This document shows, one piece after another, positions 34,022 to 43,310 of a stretch of 64,000 bases of DNA (position 1 is the first letter of the stretch; every line of letters starts with the position of its first letter). The notes beneath the pieces are model-generated. The model made no database searches. It was not told the origin of the DNA and worked only from the letters and a program-made list of their open reading frames with translations. This DNA is from JAVBTT01 sp031556035 (GTDB lineage Bacteria; Bacillota; Clostridia; Oscillospirales; UBA929): contig JAVBTT010000010.1 of NCBI GenBank assembly GCA_031556035.1, forward strand, positions 44,613 to 108,612. Direction: 5' to 3'. The position numbers and the translations under genes were made by a program.

Positions 34022-34076
34022 TGTCACATCTCCTATTTTGTTTGCTTATCCCCGCAGCGGGCGGGGAAGCGGGGCG

Positions 34077-34607
34077 TCAGCGCTTCCGGGTAAGCCTTAA
34101 GAATTTGAGTAAATAATTAAAAAACGCGGCTAGCGTGAATGAAAGCGCGACGCATATCAGCGTGATCGCAAGCCAGGTATACATGCCCGGGACGAGCATT
34201 ATCGCGAGGCACACGGCAAAGAAAAACACGGTTGAGAACTTGCCGAGAAAGTTGGACGGGGGTACGTCGTCAATCTTTTTATACTGCAGCAGCGCACCAA
34301 TGCCCATAAACGCCTCCTTGAAGAAGTATATGGCGGCGGCCCACCAGGGTATGAGGCCCTTTATAACGAGCGAAACCAGTACTGTGAACGCCATCAGCTT
34401 GTCGGCCAGCGGGTCGAGCACCCTGCCGAGGCGGGAAATCAGGTCGTACTTTCTGGCGATGTAGCCGTCCAGAAAGTCGGTAAAAGTTGCCAGAGCATAC
34501 ACTCCTCCCGCCCAGTAATGCGCGTACTGCCCTCCGCCAAAATAGACGGCGCAGAAGACGGGCACCAGCGCGAGCCGCAGCAGCGATAGGGCATTTGGGA
34601 CATTCAC
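34077..34607 (-). CDS. pgsA: CDP-diacylglycerol-glycerol-3-phosphate 3-phosphatidyltransferase
   Basis: This 176-residue membrane protein contains the complete CDP-alcohol phosphatidyltransferase signature D-x2-DG-x2-AR-x8-G-x3-D-x3-D: Asp44, Asp47-Gly48, Ala51-Arg52, Gly61, Asp65 and Asp69. The N-terminus NVPNALSLLRL is typical of PgsA. About five hydrophobic segments follow. It makes phosphatidylglycerophosphate for phosphatidylglycerol and cardiolipin synthesis. Its neighbours are cvpA upstream and the Clp ATPase downstream on the same strand. Confidence 0.93.
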   Translation of the reverse strand: MNVPNALSLLRLALVPVFCAVYFGGGQYAHYWAGGVYALATFTDFLDGYIARKYDLISRLGRVLDPLADKLMAFTVLVSLVIKGLIPWWAAAIYFFKEAFMGIGALLQYKKIDDVPPSNFLGKFSTVFFFAVCLAIMLVPGMYTWLAITLICVALSFTLAAFFNYLLKFLRLTRKR

Positions 34608-34673
34608 AAGGGCCCCTCCAATGCGTTTGAATTATTTTAAGTGACGCGGCGGGCCGCCCGGGGACGGCAGGGC

Positions 34674-35375
34674 CTACTTCGCTATCGAGCCCAAAAGCCC
34701 GGACAGCAGATTTGACTTGTAAAACATTTTGAGCAGCACGGTTTTTTCTATGAGCTCCTGGGGAACCAGCATGCCCGCGTACTTCAGGGCCCATCCGATG
34801 ACCGTCAATATAAGCACCGCATACAGCAAGCCCGAGGCGACGCCCCCGACCTTGTCGATCAGGTTGAGCACTGGAAGCTTAAACACCGCCGCGATAAAAT
34901 GTATGAGCAGCGTCAGCAGTATCATAACGACAATAAAGCCGAAGACGCAGAGTATCATATAGGACAGGGACTTCAGGAAGGTAAATGTCACCGCCTCCCG
35001 GAACGAGAGCTCCTTTTCCGCCATGTAGTCAAAGACCTTGCCGGCCAGACCCTCTTTGTCGACAAACGAGAAGCCCATTCCACCGAGCGCGTCCTGGGCG
35101 ATTTCGGAAAGTGTCTTCTGATCGGTTATATCAATCAGTCTGCCCTTGCCGCGCGCGGCCTCGTCTATCGCGTCGTCGGCCAGCCAACCCAGCACAGGCT
35201 GTATCTTGTCCGCAAACGCCTCTGAATATTGCGCTGCGATTTTCCCGGCGGACCACGAGGAGATCAAAATAATCAGAACCCCCGCCACTGTAAGTATTAG
35301 CCCCTTGCGGTACCCCTGCCAGATACAGAAGCCGATTATCAGCAGCGCGAGAATATCCAACATAAATGGCGTCAT
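34674..35375 (-). CDS. cvpA: CvpA-family membrane protein
   Basis: This 233-residue protein has four hydrophobic segments and the CvpA beginning LDILALLIIGFCIWQGYRKG. There is a soluble loop between segments 2 and 3 and a glycine-containing last helix (NLIDKVGGVASGLLYAVL). The family is linked to colicin V export and, in Firmicutes, to envelope functions; its molecular role is not settled. ATG 35375 is chosen because GGAGGTG lies just upstream; an in-frame start 51 nt earlier has no ribosome site. Confidence 0.88.
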   Translation of the reverse strand: MTPFMLDILALLIIGFCIWQGYRKGLILTVAGVLIILISSWSAGKIAAQYSEAFADKIQPVLGWLADDAIDEAARGKGRLIDITDQKTLSEIAQDALGGMGFSFVDKEGLAGKVFDYMAEKELSFREAVTFTFLKSLSYMILCVFGFIVVMILLTLLIHFIAAVFKLPVLNLIDKVGGVASGLLYAVLILTVIGWALKYAGMLVPQELIEKTVLLKMFYKSNLLSGLLGSIAK

Positions 35376-35434
35376 AAGAAAGCACCTCCGTAAAGCTTGA
35401 AATATTGCGCCGGAATAATAATTCACAGCGGTGA

Positions 35435-36607
35435 TCAGGATTTCCCGGGCGAATACAGCCTTGCGCTGTCGCCCTCCAGGAGAAAGACCGAGCCGTCTGG
35501 CTGCTGCGCTATTTTTCTCACGGAGGCGCAGTCGTTCAGTGTATCAATTTTTTCACACTTTCCGTTGTATATATCCAAAATCGAGCCCGACAGAACGGAG
35601 AAATACCCCCCGCGCGCCGAAAGATCGGTGATATCCCCGCTGATTGATATTTTTGAGATTGGATTGCCGTCGTAATCAAGGCTGACGAGCTCGCTTATCT
35701 GCGCAGACTCAGTAAATTTTACCGCAATGAGTAAGAAATCAGAGGAGAAGGCGTATTCTGTAAATATCTTGCCGCCGCTGGAATAGACTCCGAGCTTTTC
35801 GCCGTCCTCGCTGTAAAACTCCGCTCCGTCCTCCGTTATGACGCACACATGGTTGTTGTCCGGATAAATCAGCGACAGGGGCAGCCCGCCCGTGAGCTCG
35901 GCGGTGTATTCGGGAGCGTCCGAGTCCTTCGAGATGTCGTGAAAGCTCACGCTGCTCACAAGCCGGTCCCCGTCCTGAGAGGCTGACGCGATTGCCAGGC
36001 GCTTGCCGCCTGGCGAGACAGCGGCGTCCAGTATGTAGCCGCTGGAGGAGTTCCACGCATAGCGCCGCCTGCACTTGTTGTCATAGACCGTCACAACGCC
36101 CTTGAATCCAGTTTCGCGGGAAATTACCGCCAGCCACTGCCGGGAGTTGAATTTCGCCCCCAAAACCGGTCCGTCCAGCTCCAACAGTACTGAGGAACCG
36201 TCGGATATAACAAGGCCGCCGCCACGGTCATAGGCCATTACCCTGTCGCCGGAGGCCTCCAGCGCGGGATTTTCCATCGACACGGCCATAGAAAACGTCT
36301 CGGTTCCGGAGGAGGAGTAGAGCGCGAGCCTCTCCTTTGAGAGGACGGCAAGCTTGCCGTCGTAAAAGCCGTAAATGTTGCGCAGCCCGGAGTCAAAGCT
36401 GACCTCGTCGGCGGGGGGGGCGCTTTCGGATGAGAATGGAATGAGCCGTTTAATACCCCTCAATGTGTCCGTGCCAATCCTGTCCCTGAAAATAAAAAAA
36501 ACGGCGACCAGAACCAGCGCGACCAAAAGGAATAAAGTCGATAAAATTCCCCGGACAATGCCGGACTTTGGTGGAGGTTTTTTTTTGGTATGCATTTTCG
36601 TCACCAT
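35435..36607 (-). CDS. DUF5711-like membrane-anchored beta-propeller protein
   Basis: This 390-residue protein has a short basic cytoplasmic N-terminus (KKKPPPKSG), one membrane helix (about 22-42) and an extracellular region of repeated beta strands with WD40/NHL-like blocks (for example AVSPGGKRLAIASAS and IYPDNNHVCVITEDG). This matches DUF5711-type proteins of Clostridia; no function is known. The ATG overlaps the truA stop by seven bases (ATGGTGA), so translation is coupled to truA. Confidence 0.78.
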   Translation of the reverse strand: MVTKMHTKKKPPPKSGIVRGILSTLFLLVALVLVAVFFIFRDRIGTDTLRGIKRLIPFSSESAPPADEVSFDSGLRNIYGFYDGKLAVLSKERLALYSSSGTETFSMAVSMENPALEASGDRVMAYDRGGGLVISDGSSVLLELDGPVLGAKFNSRQWLAVISRETGFKGVVTVYDNKCRRRYAWNSSSGYILDAAVSPGGKRLAIASASQDGDRLVSSVSFHDISKDSDAPEYTAELTGGLPLSLIYPDNNHVCVITEDGAEFYSEDGEKLGVYSSGGKIFTEYAFSSDFLLIAVKFTESAQISELVSLDYDGNPISKISISGDITDLSARGGYFSVLSGSILDIYNGKCEKIDTLNDCASVRKIAQQPDGSVFLLEGDSARLYSPGKS

Positions 36608-37344
36608 TCAAGAATATCACCGTACCATACGCCCGTCATATAGAGCCCGTGCGGAGGAAGTGTGGGCCCGGCGGCGGTTCGGTCGCCGGATCGCAACAGG
36701 GCGGGTATGTCGTCGAGCTTGCCCTCGTTGGCGTAGAGAACGCTGCCGACCAGCGAGCGGGCCATATTGTACAGAAAGCCATTGGCAGTCAGCTCAAAGG
36801 CGACCATATCGCCGTCCGGCTTTACATCAAACGAGTATAGGGTACGCACCGTGCTCTTTACGTCGGTGCCCGCGCTTTTGACGCAGGCGAAGTCGTGTGT
36901 GCCCACGAACTGAGCCGCCGCCGCCCTGCACATTTCCACGTCAAGCGGATAGTGGTACTGCAGGGCTCTGCGGGTGGAAAACGGGTCGCGGTGGCGGGCC
37001 GGGTAAATATAGTAGGTGTATTGCTTTTTGATACATGAGCCTATAGCGTGAAACTCATCCGGGACGACGGCGGCGTCCATGACCGCGACGTCCTCCGGCA
37101 GGCGGCTGTTCAGCGCGTACGGCAGGCGGTCGGGCGGTATGCGCGTGTCCGAGCGGAAGTTTGCGACATAGCGCCTGGCGTGAACCCCGGCGTCGGTGCG
37201 CCCGCAGCCGTGCAGCGTGACGCTGTGGCCCACGGTCTTTTCGATAGCCCTTGTCACAGTCGCGCAGACGGACACCGCGTTTTTCTGTATCTGCCAGCCG
37301 TGATAGGCACTTCCGTCATAGCGGAGCAGCAGCGCGACGTTCAT
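36601..37344 (-). CDS. truA: tRNA pseudouridine(38-40) synthase
   Basis: The 247-residue length is the usual TruA size. The catalytic Asp51 lies in GCGRTDAGVHA. The N-terminal LRYDGSAYHGWQIQ and the late NGFLYNMARSLVGS are diagnostic. It modifies the anticodon arm of tRNA at positions 38 to 40. ATG 37344 overlaps the ecfT stop by ATGA, completing the frequent Firmicute order ecfA1-ecfA2-ecfT-truA. Confidence 0.97.
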   Translation of the reverse strand: MNVALLLRYDGSAYHGWQIQKNAVSVCATVTRAIEKTVGHSVTLHGCGRTDAGVHARRYVANFRSDTRIPPDRLPYALNSRLPEDVAVMDAAVVPDEFHAIGSCIKKQYTYYIYPARHRDPFSTRRALQYHYPLDVEMCRAAAAQFVGTHDFACVKSAGTDVKSTVRTLYSFDVKPDGDMVAFELTANGFLYNMARSLVGSVLYANEGKLDDIPALLRSGDRTAAGPTLPPHGLYMTGVWYGDILEW

Positions 37345-38150
37345 AGTCCGAACCACCCGAGAACTGCCGCTAAGGCGAATACCGCGAGGCACACGGAGAA
37401 AACGGCAATGTCAAGCGTTGTCAGGTGAAGTTGCTTCATGCGCGTGCGGCCCTCCCCGCCGTGGTAGCAGCGGCACTCCATGGCTGTCGCCAACTCCTCG
37501 GCTCGCCTTATCGCGCTGACAAACAGCGGGATGAGCAGCGGCACCAGCGCCCTTGCCCTGCGGAAGATGTTGCCTGACTCGAAGTCCGCGCCCCTGGCCT
37601 TCTGCGCGTTCATAATCTTATCGGTCTCGTCTATCAGCGTCGGGATAAAGCGCAGGGCGATAGTCATCATCATCGCCAGCTCGTGGACTGGTACCTTTAT
37701 CAGTCCGAGCGGCCGCATGAGCCGCTCAAGCGCGTCGGTCAGAGCTATCGGCGAGGTGGTGTAGGTCAACAGCACGAAGGTGCCGGTGATAAGCATCAGT
37801 ATGCGCAGAGCGGTGAAAGCCGCAAGTACAATGCCCTCGCGCGTTATTGTAAATATCTTCCACGACCATAGCACGGTTTCGCCCTGAGTGTAAAAGATGT
37901 TCAGGACGGCGGTAAATATTATGATGAAGACGAGCGGCTTCATGCCTTTGACCACAATACGCGGGCTTATCCCGGACACCGCGACCGCGGCTGTCAGAAA
38001 GAGCAGCATAACAGCGTAGGAGAACACGAACTTGGCCATGAACAGCGCCACGATGTACAGCATGGTCAGGGCCAGCTTGATTCTGGGGTCCAGCCTGTGA
38101 AGTATGGAATCTCCCGGAAAATACTGGCCGAGAGTGATGTCCTTAAGCAT
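37341..38150 (-). CDS. ecfT: Energy-coupling factor transporter transmembrane protein
   Basis: This 269-residue polytopic protein has the EcfT family signature in its cytoplasmic helices: RAEELATAMECRCYHGGEGR, the Ala-Arg-Gly-like coupling motifs that contact both ATPases. The start LGQYFPGDSILHRLDPRIKL is typical. It joins EcfA1A2 to interchangeable substrate-binding S components. ThiT at 58657 is one likely partner. The start overlaps the ecfA2 end by eight bases. Confidence 0.96.
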   Translation of the reverse strand: MLKDITLGQYFPGDSILHRLDPRIKLALTMLYIVALFMAKFVFSYAVMLLFLTAAVAVSGISPRIVVKGMKPLVFIIIFTAVLNIFYTQGETVLWSWKIFTITREGIVLAAFTALRILMLITGTFVLLTYTTSPIALTDALERLMRPLGLIKVPVHELAMMMTIALRFIPTLIDETDKIMNAQKARGADFESGNIFRRARALVPLLIPLFVSAIRRAEELATAMECRCYHGGEGRTRMKQLHLTTLDIAVFSVCLAVFALAAVLGWFGL

Positions 38151-38997
38151 GGGAGGCTCCCTTCACGCGCAGCAGCTCGCGCCTGGCGTCCTCCACAGTG
38201 TAGGCCGCAGCGTCCAGAGTTATTCCCATAGCGCGCAGGCGCAGCATGATTTGCGTTATCGAGGGTACCGCCAGCCCGACCCTCTCAAGCTCATCCCCTC
38301 GGGAAAAAACCTCCCGCAAATTTCCCGACATTACGACCCTGGCTTCGGACAGCACGGTGAGGTCGTCGACGGTGCGCGCGATATCCTCCATGCTGTGGGT
38401 CACGAGCACTATCGCCGCTCCGGTGACCTGGCGGTACTGTTTTATATGCGCAAGTATCTCGCGCCGCCCCGAGGGATCAAGGCCCGCCGTGGGCTCGTCT
38501 AGTATCAGAACTCTGGGCCTCATCGCGATGACTCCCGCTATGGCAACCCGGCGCTTCTGCCCGCCGGAGAGGTCGAACGGGGATTTTTCCGACAGGGACG
38601 CTTCAAGCCCGACAAAGTCCATCGCCTCGCCCACCCGCTCGGCGGTCTCGGTTTCGCTGAGGCCCATGTTTTTGGGTCCGAACGCGATGTCGGCGGCTAT
38701 TGTCTCCTCAAAGAGCTGGTACTCCGGATACTGGAACACAAGCCCAACCTTGAAGCGGAGCTCCCGGGCGGGCTTCTTGCCCTCCCAGATGTCCGCGCCC
38801 TCGAACAGCACCTTCCCGGAGGTCGGCTTGAGCAGTCCGTTGAGATGCTGTATCAGCGTGGATTTGCCCGAGCCTGTGTGCCCAATGAGGCCCATGCACT
38901 GGCCCTCATGGAGTTTGAAGTCAACCGCGTCGACCGCTCTGCGCTCAAACGGGGTGCCGGCGCCATATATAAATGTAAGCTTTTGGGTTTCAAGCAA
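38143..38997 (-). CDS. ecfA2: Energy-coupling factor ATPase EcfA2
   Basis: The 284-residue ABC ATPase has Walker A GHTGSGKST, signature LSGGQKRRVAIAG and Walker B ILDEPTAGLD. The YPEYQLFEETI Q-loop region and the extended C-terminus fit EcfA2 rather than ordinary importer ATPases. I chose TTG 38997, which has GGAGG 8 nt before it. The GTG 15 nt upstream would place that ribosome site inside the coding region. It forms the heterodimeric motor with EcfA1. Confidence 0.95.
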   Translation of the reverse strand: MLETQKLTFIYGAGTPFERRAVDAVDFKLHEGQCMGLIGHTGSGKSTLIQHLNGLLKPTSGKVLFEGADIWEGKKPARELRFKVGLVFQYPEYQLFEETIAADIAFGPKNMGLSETETAERVGEAMDFVGLEASLSEKSPFDLSGGQKRRVAIAGVIAMRPRVLILDEPTAGLDPSGRREILAHIKQYRQVTGAAIVLVTHSMEDIARTVDDLTVLSEARVVMSGNLREVFSRGDELERVGLAVPSITQIMLRLRAMGITLDAAAYTVEDARRELLRVKGASHA

Positions 38998-39055
38998 GAG
39001 GCTTTCCTCCACAATCAGGCTGTTGAAAAACTTTATTTCGACCCGAAGCCGCTTT

Positions 39056-39886
39056 CTATGCCAGCCATCTGTATATCGCGTCCGCGCACTCCTCCACGGT
39101 CAGCGCCTGCGCGCCGTCCAGTCCGAGCTGGTGCGCGAGCTCGAACGGCTGAGGGACAGAGAGCCCCAGGGCTCGCATGTCGTCATAGCGCCCGAAGACC
39201 TCGCGGGGCGGGCCGTCCATCTCAACCACGCCTTTATTCATAACGACAAGCCTGCCGCAACGGGCGGCCTCGTTCATGTGGTGGGTTATCAGCACAATTG
39301 TGATGCCGTACTGCCTGTTTAGCTGCGCGATGGTGTCCATCACCTCGCTGCGGCCCACCGGGTCCAGCATGGCGGTGGGTTCGTCCAGCACTATGCAGCG
39401 AGGGCGCATCGCTATCACTCCCGCGATAGCCACCCGCTGCTTTTGCCCTCCCGAGAGCCTGTGTGGCGCGTGCATCGCGTATTTTGACATGCCGACCGTC
39501 TCGAGCGCCCTGTCCACCCTGCGCCGTATTTCGTCAGACGGAACACCCAGGTTTTCAAGCGCGAACGCCACATCCTCCTCAACGACGGTGGCAACAATCT
39601 GGTTGTCCGGATTTTGGAACACCATTCCGACGGACTGGCGAATTTCGAGGAGCTTTTCCTCGTCCCTTGTGTCCATGCCGCTGACGAGCATCCTGCCACT
39701 GTCGGGAAGCAGTATTGCGTTTGTCATCTTGGCGAGGGTGGATTTGCCCGAGCCGTTGTGCCCCACTATGGCGACAAATTCGCCCGCGCCTATGGCAAGG
39801 CTCACGCCGTCAAGCACCTTAACAGGCCCGGCGTCCGCCATCGGATATGAAAAGGATATATTGTCAAAGCTTAGTAATGCATCCAT
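39056..39886 (-). CDS. ecfA1: Energy-coupling factor ATPase EcfA1
   Basis: The 276-residue ABC ATPase has Walker A GHNGSGKST, FQNPDNQIVATVVEEDVAF (the EcfA1-type Q-loop), signature LSGGQKQRVAIAG and Walker B IVLDEPTAMLD. The C-terminal extension after the switch His is as expected. It pairs with EcfA2. The ATG lies within the last codons of the methyltransferase gene (16-nt overlap), so the ECF genes appear translationally coupled to it. Confidence 0.95.
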   Translation of the reverse strand: MDALLSFDNISFSYPMADAGPVKVLDGVSLAIGAGEFVAIVGHNGSGKSTLAKMTNAILLPDSGRMLVSGMDTRDEEKLLEIRQSVGMVFQNPDNQIVATVVEEDVAFALENLGVPSDEIRRRVDRALETVGMSKYAMHAPHRLSGGQKQRVAIAGVIAMRPRCIVLDEPTAMLDPVGRSEVMDTIAQLNRQYGITIVLITHHMNEAARCGRLVVMNKGVVEMDGPPREVFGRYDDMRALGLSVPQPFELAHQLGLDGAQALTVEECADAIYRWLA

Positions 39887-40725
39887 CGTCCGGTCGCTCC
39901 ACAGGGAAGTATAAGTCCGGACCTGGCCACCGGGAGCCCCAGTTCCTCAGCCTCCGAGCGCCCGCCCCAGCGCGGGGCGAATACGGTCTGAAGCAGATAT
40001 TTCAGGGTCGAGGGGGCGAGTCCGGTGGTATAGGCGTTTACAAACACGAAAGCCGCGTCGTCGGATAAAACCTGAGAGCAGAGGACGAGAAAATCGTACA
40101 GGCTGTCCTCAAGCTTCCATGTTTCTCCGCCGGGGCCCCGCCCGTAGGAGGGCGGATCCATAATAATTGCGTCGTATCTGTTGCCGCGCCTTATCTCGCG
40201 CTGAACAAACTTCACGCAGTCGTCGACCAGAAATCTGGCTTCAACCCCGCAGAGCGCGGCATTGTCCTTGGCCCAGGCCACCATGCCCTTGGCCGCGTCC
40301 ACATGGGTGACAACGGCGCCGGCCTTGGCCGCAGCGGCTGTGGCCGCTCCGGTGTAGGCAAAAAGGTTGAGCAGCCGCACCTCACGGCCGTGCCGGGCGA
40401 TCAGCCCCGCGGCGCTGTCCCAGTTGACCGCCTGCTCGGGGAAAATGCCGGTGTGCTTGAAGTTCATCGGCTTTACCGAAAAGGTCAGCTCGCCGTATGA
40501 AATTTTCCATTGCGGGGGCAGGCTGTGGCTTGACCAGCTTCCTCCGCCGGAAGCGCTCCTGGAGTAGATGGCATCGGGATTTTGCCACATTTCGCTCGTC
40601 CGCGGAGTCTTCCAGATAACCTGTGGATCGGGTCTCGCGAGGGTATATCTGCCCCAGCGCTCAAGCCGCATGCCGTCGGTGGCGTCAAGCAGCTCATAGT
40701 CCACCCAGTTTTCCGAAACCCACAT
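39871..40725 (-). CDS. Class I SAM-dependent methyltransferase (RlmI/RlmK-like, RNA type)
   Basis: This 284-residue protein has a beta-rich N-terminal part, then KHTGIFPEQAVNW. The SAM-binding motif I is LLNLFAYTGAATAAAAKAG with the acidic VDAAKGMVAWAKDNA strand, and motif IV is IIMDPPSYGRGPGG, a DPPxxG form typical of rRNA cytosine or guanine methyltransferases of the RlmI/RlmK group. It lacks a PUA domain. The target base is unknown. It is the first gene of the minus-strand run behind a strong promoter at 40798-40826. Confidence 0.88.
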   Translation of the reverse strand: MWVSENWVDYELLDATDGMRLERWGRYTLARPDPQVIWKTPRTSEMWQNPDAIYSRSASGGGSWSSHSLPPQWKISYGELTFSVKPMNFKHTGIFPEQAVNWDSAAGLIARHGREVRLLNLFAYTGAATAAAAKAGAVVTHVDAAKGMVAWAKDNAALCGVEARFLVDDCVKFVQREIRRGNRYDAIIMDPPSYGRGPGGETWKLEDSLYDFLVLCSQVLSDDAAFVFVNAYTTGLAPSTLKYLLQTVFAPRWGGRSEAEELGLPVARSGLILPCGATGRWMHY

Positions 40726-40797
40726 ACGCGCCTCGCTTTAATCTGATGCCGCTGCTGCGGGAAACCAGGTTCCCTCGCGCGTGGCAATAATCAACGT

Positions 40798-40826
40798 ATT
40801 ATATCATCTGCTCGTTTTATTGGCAA
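40798..40826 (-). promoter_or_regulatory. Promoter of the methyltransferase-ECF-truA run
   Basis: Minus-strand TTGCCA (40821-40826) and TATAAT (40798-40803) with a 17-nt spacer, about 70 nt upstream of the methyltransferase start. Confidence 0.7.
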
Positions 40827-40921
40827 GATCAAAAATGCAAGCTCTCCAATTCACAATGCTCAAGAGTCAAATGAACGGTGACATCTGCGCATTGCGAATT
40901 GAACTTAACCCTCAAATCCCC

Positions 40922-40950
40922 TTTACAAGCCCTTTGGCTTCCTGTACAAT
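40922..40950 (+). promoter_or_regulatory. Promoter of the GH112 gene
   Basis: TTTACA (40922-40927) and TACAAT (40945-40950) with a 17-nt spacer, about 67 nt upstream of the GH112 start. Confidence 0.6.
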
Positions 40951-41016
40951 TAACCATGGGCTTTTTGCCCGGCAAAAGACTGATCTTGTATGAGTTGCAG
41001 AGGAGAGCAATGTGCT

Positions 41017-43212
41017 ATGAAAAGTGATATATCCTCAAAGGGCCGAGTTACAATCCCAACCGATATGGACGTCATACCCCAGACGCTTGAAATCATGAGG
41101 AAATGGGGCGCGGACGCGATACGCGACTGCGACGGCACCGAGTTCCCTTCGGAGCTCAGGGACGCCGGAGCCAAGGTGTACGCGACTTACTACACTACCC
41201 GCAAGGACAACGAGTGGGCCAGGGCCAACCCGGACGAGATACAGCAGTGCTACATCATGACCGGCTTCCGCACTGCGGAGGGCCCCGAGCTGAGGGTGCG
41301 CCTGCTGGACGGCTTCAGCGATCAGCTGCTGAAGGTCAACAGCCGCGACGACATCGCCCGCTGGTGGGAGGTCATGGACCGCACTGCCGGCGAGCCCGTG
41401 CCGCCGTCCGGTTGGAGCTACGACGAGGCGACGGGAGAGGTGACGATACGCGGAGCCGTGCCCTATCACGAGTACACGGTGAGCTTTCTGGCCTACCTGA
41501 TATGGGACCCTGTGCATATGTACAACGCGGTCGTAAACGACTGGAAGGACGTGGAGCACCAGATCACGTTCGATGTGCGCCAGCCAAAGACCAGGGAATT
41601 CTCAATGCGTAGGCTGCGCCGCTTCCTTGAGGAAAACCCGTATGTGGACGTCGTGCGCTTCACCACGTTCTTTCACCAGTTCACCCTTGTCTTCGACGAG
41701 CTGCGACGCGAGAAATACGTCGACTGGTACGGCTACTCGGCGTCCGTGAGCCCGTACATCCTGGAGCGCTTCGAGAGAGAGGCCGGCTACAGGTTCCGCC
41801 CGGAGTACATCGTCGACCAGGGCTACTACAACAATCAATACCGGGTTCCATCCAGTGAGTTCAAGGACTTTATGGCGTTTCAGCGGCGCGAGGTGGCAGC
41901 GCTGGCCAAGGAGATGGTCGACATTGTCCACGGGTACGGCAAGGAGGCAATGATGTTCCTCGGCGACCACTGGATTGGCACGGAGCCCTATATGGATGAG
42001 TTCGCCTCCATCGGGCTTGACGCGGTGGTTGGAAGCGTCGGCAACGGCAGCACCCTGCGCCTGATAAGCGACATCGGCGGCGTTAAATACACCGAGGGGC
42101 GTTTCCTGCCCTATTTCTTCCCGGACACCTTCCACGAGGGCGGGGATCCGGTGAGGGAGGCCAGGGAAAACTGGATTTGCGCGCGCCGGGCGATCATGCG
42201 CAGCCCCATCGACCGGATAGGCTACGGAGGATACCTCAAGCTGGCGCTCGACTTCCCCGAGTTTGTCGATTACATCGGGAGCGTGTGCGACGAGTTCCGG
42301 GTGTTCTATGAAAACGTGAAGGGCACGAAGCCATTCTGCCACAAGCGCGTGGCGGTGCTGAACAGCTGGGGCAGGGCGCGCTCGTGGGGCTGCCACATGG
42401 TGCACCACGCGCTGTACCAGAAGCAGAACTACAGCTACGCCGGAGTGATTGAGGCTCTCTCTGGCGCACCCTTCGACGTCAGCTTCATAAGCTTTGACAA
42501 GCTGCTGGGGAACCCGGCGATGCTCAACGATATCGATGTGCTCGTCAATGTCGGCGGGGCAGACACGGCCCACACCGGCGGGGATATCTGGCGCGACGAG
42601 CGTATAATAACCGCCGTGCGCGCGTTTATCGCGGGCGGGGGAGGCTTTATCGGGGTCGGCGAGCCCTCGGGGCACCTGTGCCAGGGCAGATTCTTCCAGC
42701 TCGCGGCTGCCCTCGGGGTGGAGAAGGAGACCGGCTTCACGCTGGGCTACGATAAGTATAACTGGGAGGAAACATCCCACTTCATCACCGGTGACGCCGC
42801 CGGGGATATCGATTTCGGCGAGGGCGCGAGCGGGGTCTACGCGCTTGAGGGCGCGTCCGTGCTCATCCAGCGGGACAGGGAGGTGCAGCTTGCCGCCAAC
42901 GGGTACGGCGGGGGCCGGGCCGTTTATATCGGCGGACTTCCCTACAGCGCCGAGAACGCCAGGCTACTGCACCGCGCCATACTCTGGAGCGCTCACGCCG
43001 AGGACGCGCTGCACGTTTGGTTTTCCGAAAACTTCGCGGTTGACGTGCATGCCTATCCGGAAAGCGGGCGCTACTGCGTTGTGAACAACAGCTATGAAAA
43101 GCAGAGCACCGTCGTTCACACAGAGGGCGGAGGGAGCTTTCCGCTGGAGCTCGGCCCCGGCGAGCTGAGATGGTTTTTAATACCCGAAGAGCGAAGCCGG
43201 GCGGGTTTCTAA
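41017..43212 (+). CDS. GH112 galactosyl disaccharide phosphorylase (lacto-N-biose/galacto-N-biose or galactosyl-rhamnose type)
   Basis: This 731-residue cytoplasmic protein is typical of family GH112. It starts KGRVTIPTDMDVIPQT, carries ELRDAGAKVYATYYTTRKDN and later VVRFTTFFHQFTLVFDE. The segment FLGDHWIGTEPY places an Asp at about residue 317, close to where the family's general acid lies. A Rossmann-like domain follows (NVGGADTAHTGG) and then a small C-terminal beta domain. It splits beta-galactosyl disaccharides with phosphate to galactose 1-phosphate plus N-acetylhexosamine or L-rhamnose, saving ATP. Which acceptor is used cannot be told from the sequence here. ATG 41017 has AGGAGAG upstream. 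No sugar transporter adjoins it. Confidence 0.93.
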   Translation: MKSDISSKGRVTIPTDMDVIPQTLEIMRKWGADAIRDCDGTEFPSELRDAGAKVYATYYTTRKDNEWARANPDEIQQCYIMTGFRTAEGPELRVRLLDGFSDQLLKVNSRDDIARWWEVMDRTAGEPVPPSGWSYDEATGEVTIRGAVPYHEYTVSFLAYLIWDPVHMYNAVVNDWKDVEHQITFDVRQPKTREFSMRRLRRFLEENPYVDVVRFTTFFHQFTLVFDELRREKYVDWYGYSASVSPYILERFEREAGYRFRPEYIVDQGYYNNQYRVPSSEFKDFMAFQRREVAALAKEMVDIVHGYGKEAMMFLGDHWIGTEPYMDEFASIGLDAVVGSVGNGSTLRLISDIGGVKYTEGRFLPYFFPDTFHEGGDPVREARENWICARRAIMRSPIDRIGYGGYLKLALDFPEFVDYIGSVCDEFRVFYENVKGTKPFCHKRVAVLNSWGRARSWGCHMVHHALYQKQNYSYAGVIEALSGAPFDVSFISFDKLLGNPAMLNDIDVLVNVGGADTAHTGGDIWRDERIITAVRAFIAGGGGFIGVGEPSGHLCQGRFFQLAAALGVEKETGFTLGYDKYNWEETSHFITGDAAGDIDFGEGASGVYALEGASVLIQRDREVQLAANGYGGGRAVYIGGLPYSAENARLLHRAILWSAHAEDALHVWFSENFAVDVHAYPESGRYCVVNNSYEKQSTVVHTEGGGSFPLELGPGELRWFLIPEERSRAGF

Positions 43213-43257
43213 AAATCCAAGGAGCAGCGTAGCGCACGACGCAGGATTCTTAGAAAC
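43205..43257. repeat. Imperfect inverted repeat spanning the GH112 stop codon
   Basis: GTTTCTAAAAATCC (43205-43218) pairs with GGATTCTTAGAAAC (43244-43257) with one mismatch and a 25-nt loop. It covers the stop codon and lies 54 nt before the dehydrogenase. It could be an RNA-stability hairpin that separates expression of the two genes. Confidence 0.55.
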
Positions 43258-43310
43258 AAAGCGCAGAACCCGCAATCATCAACACCCGCTTCAGAAAGGG
43301 ATACTCTAGT

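Noticed and set aside
41602..42780. Open frame of 392 codons antisense to the GH112 gene
   Set aside because: It is a shadow of a clearly recognised enzyme with no start signal.
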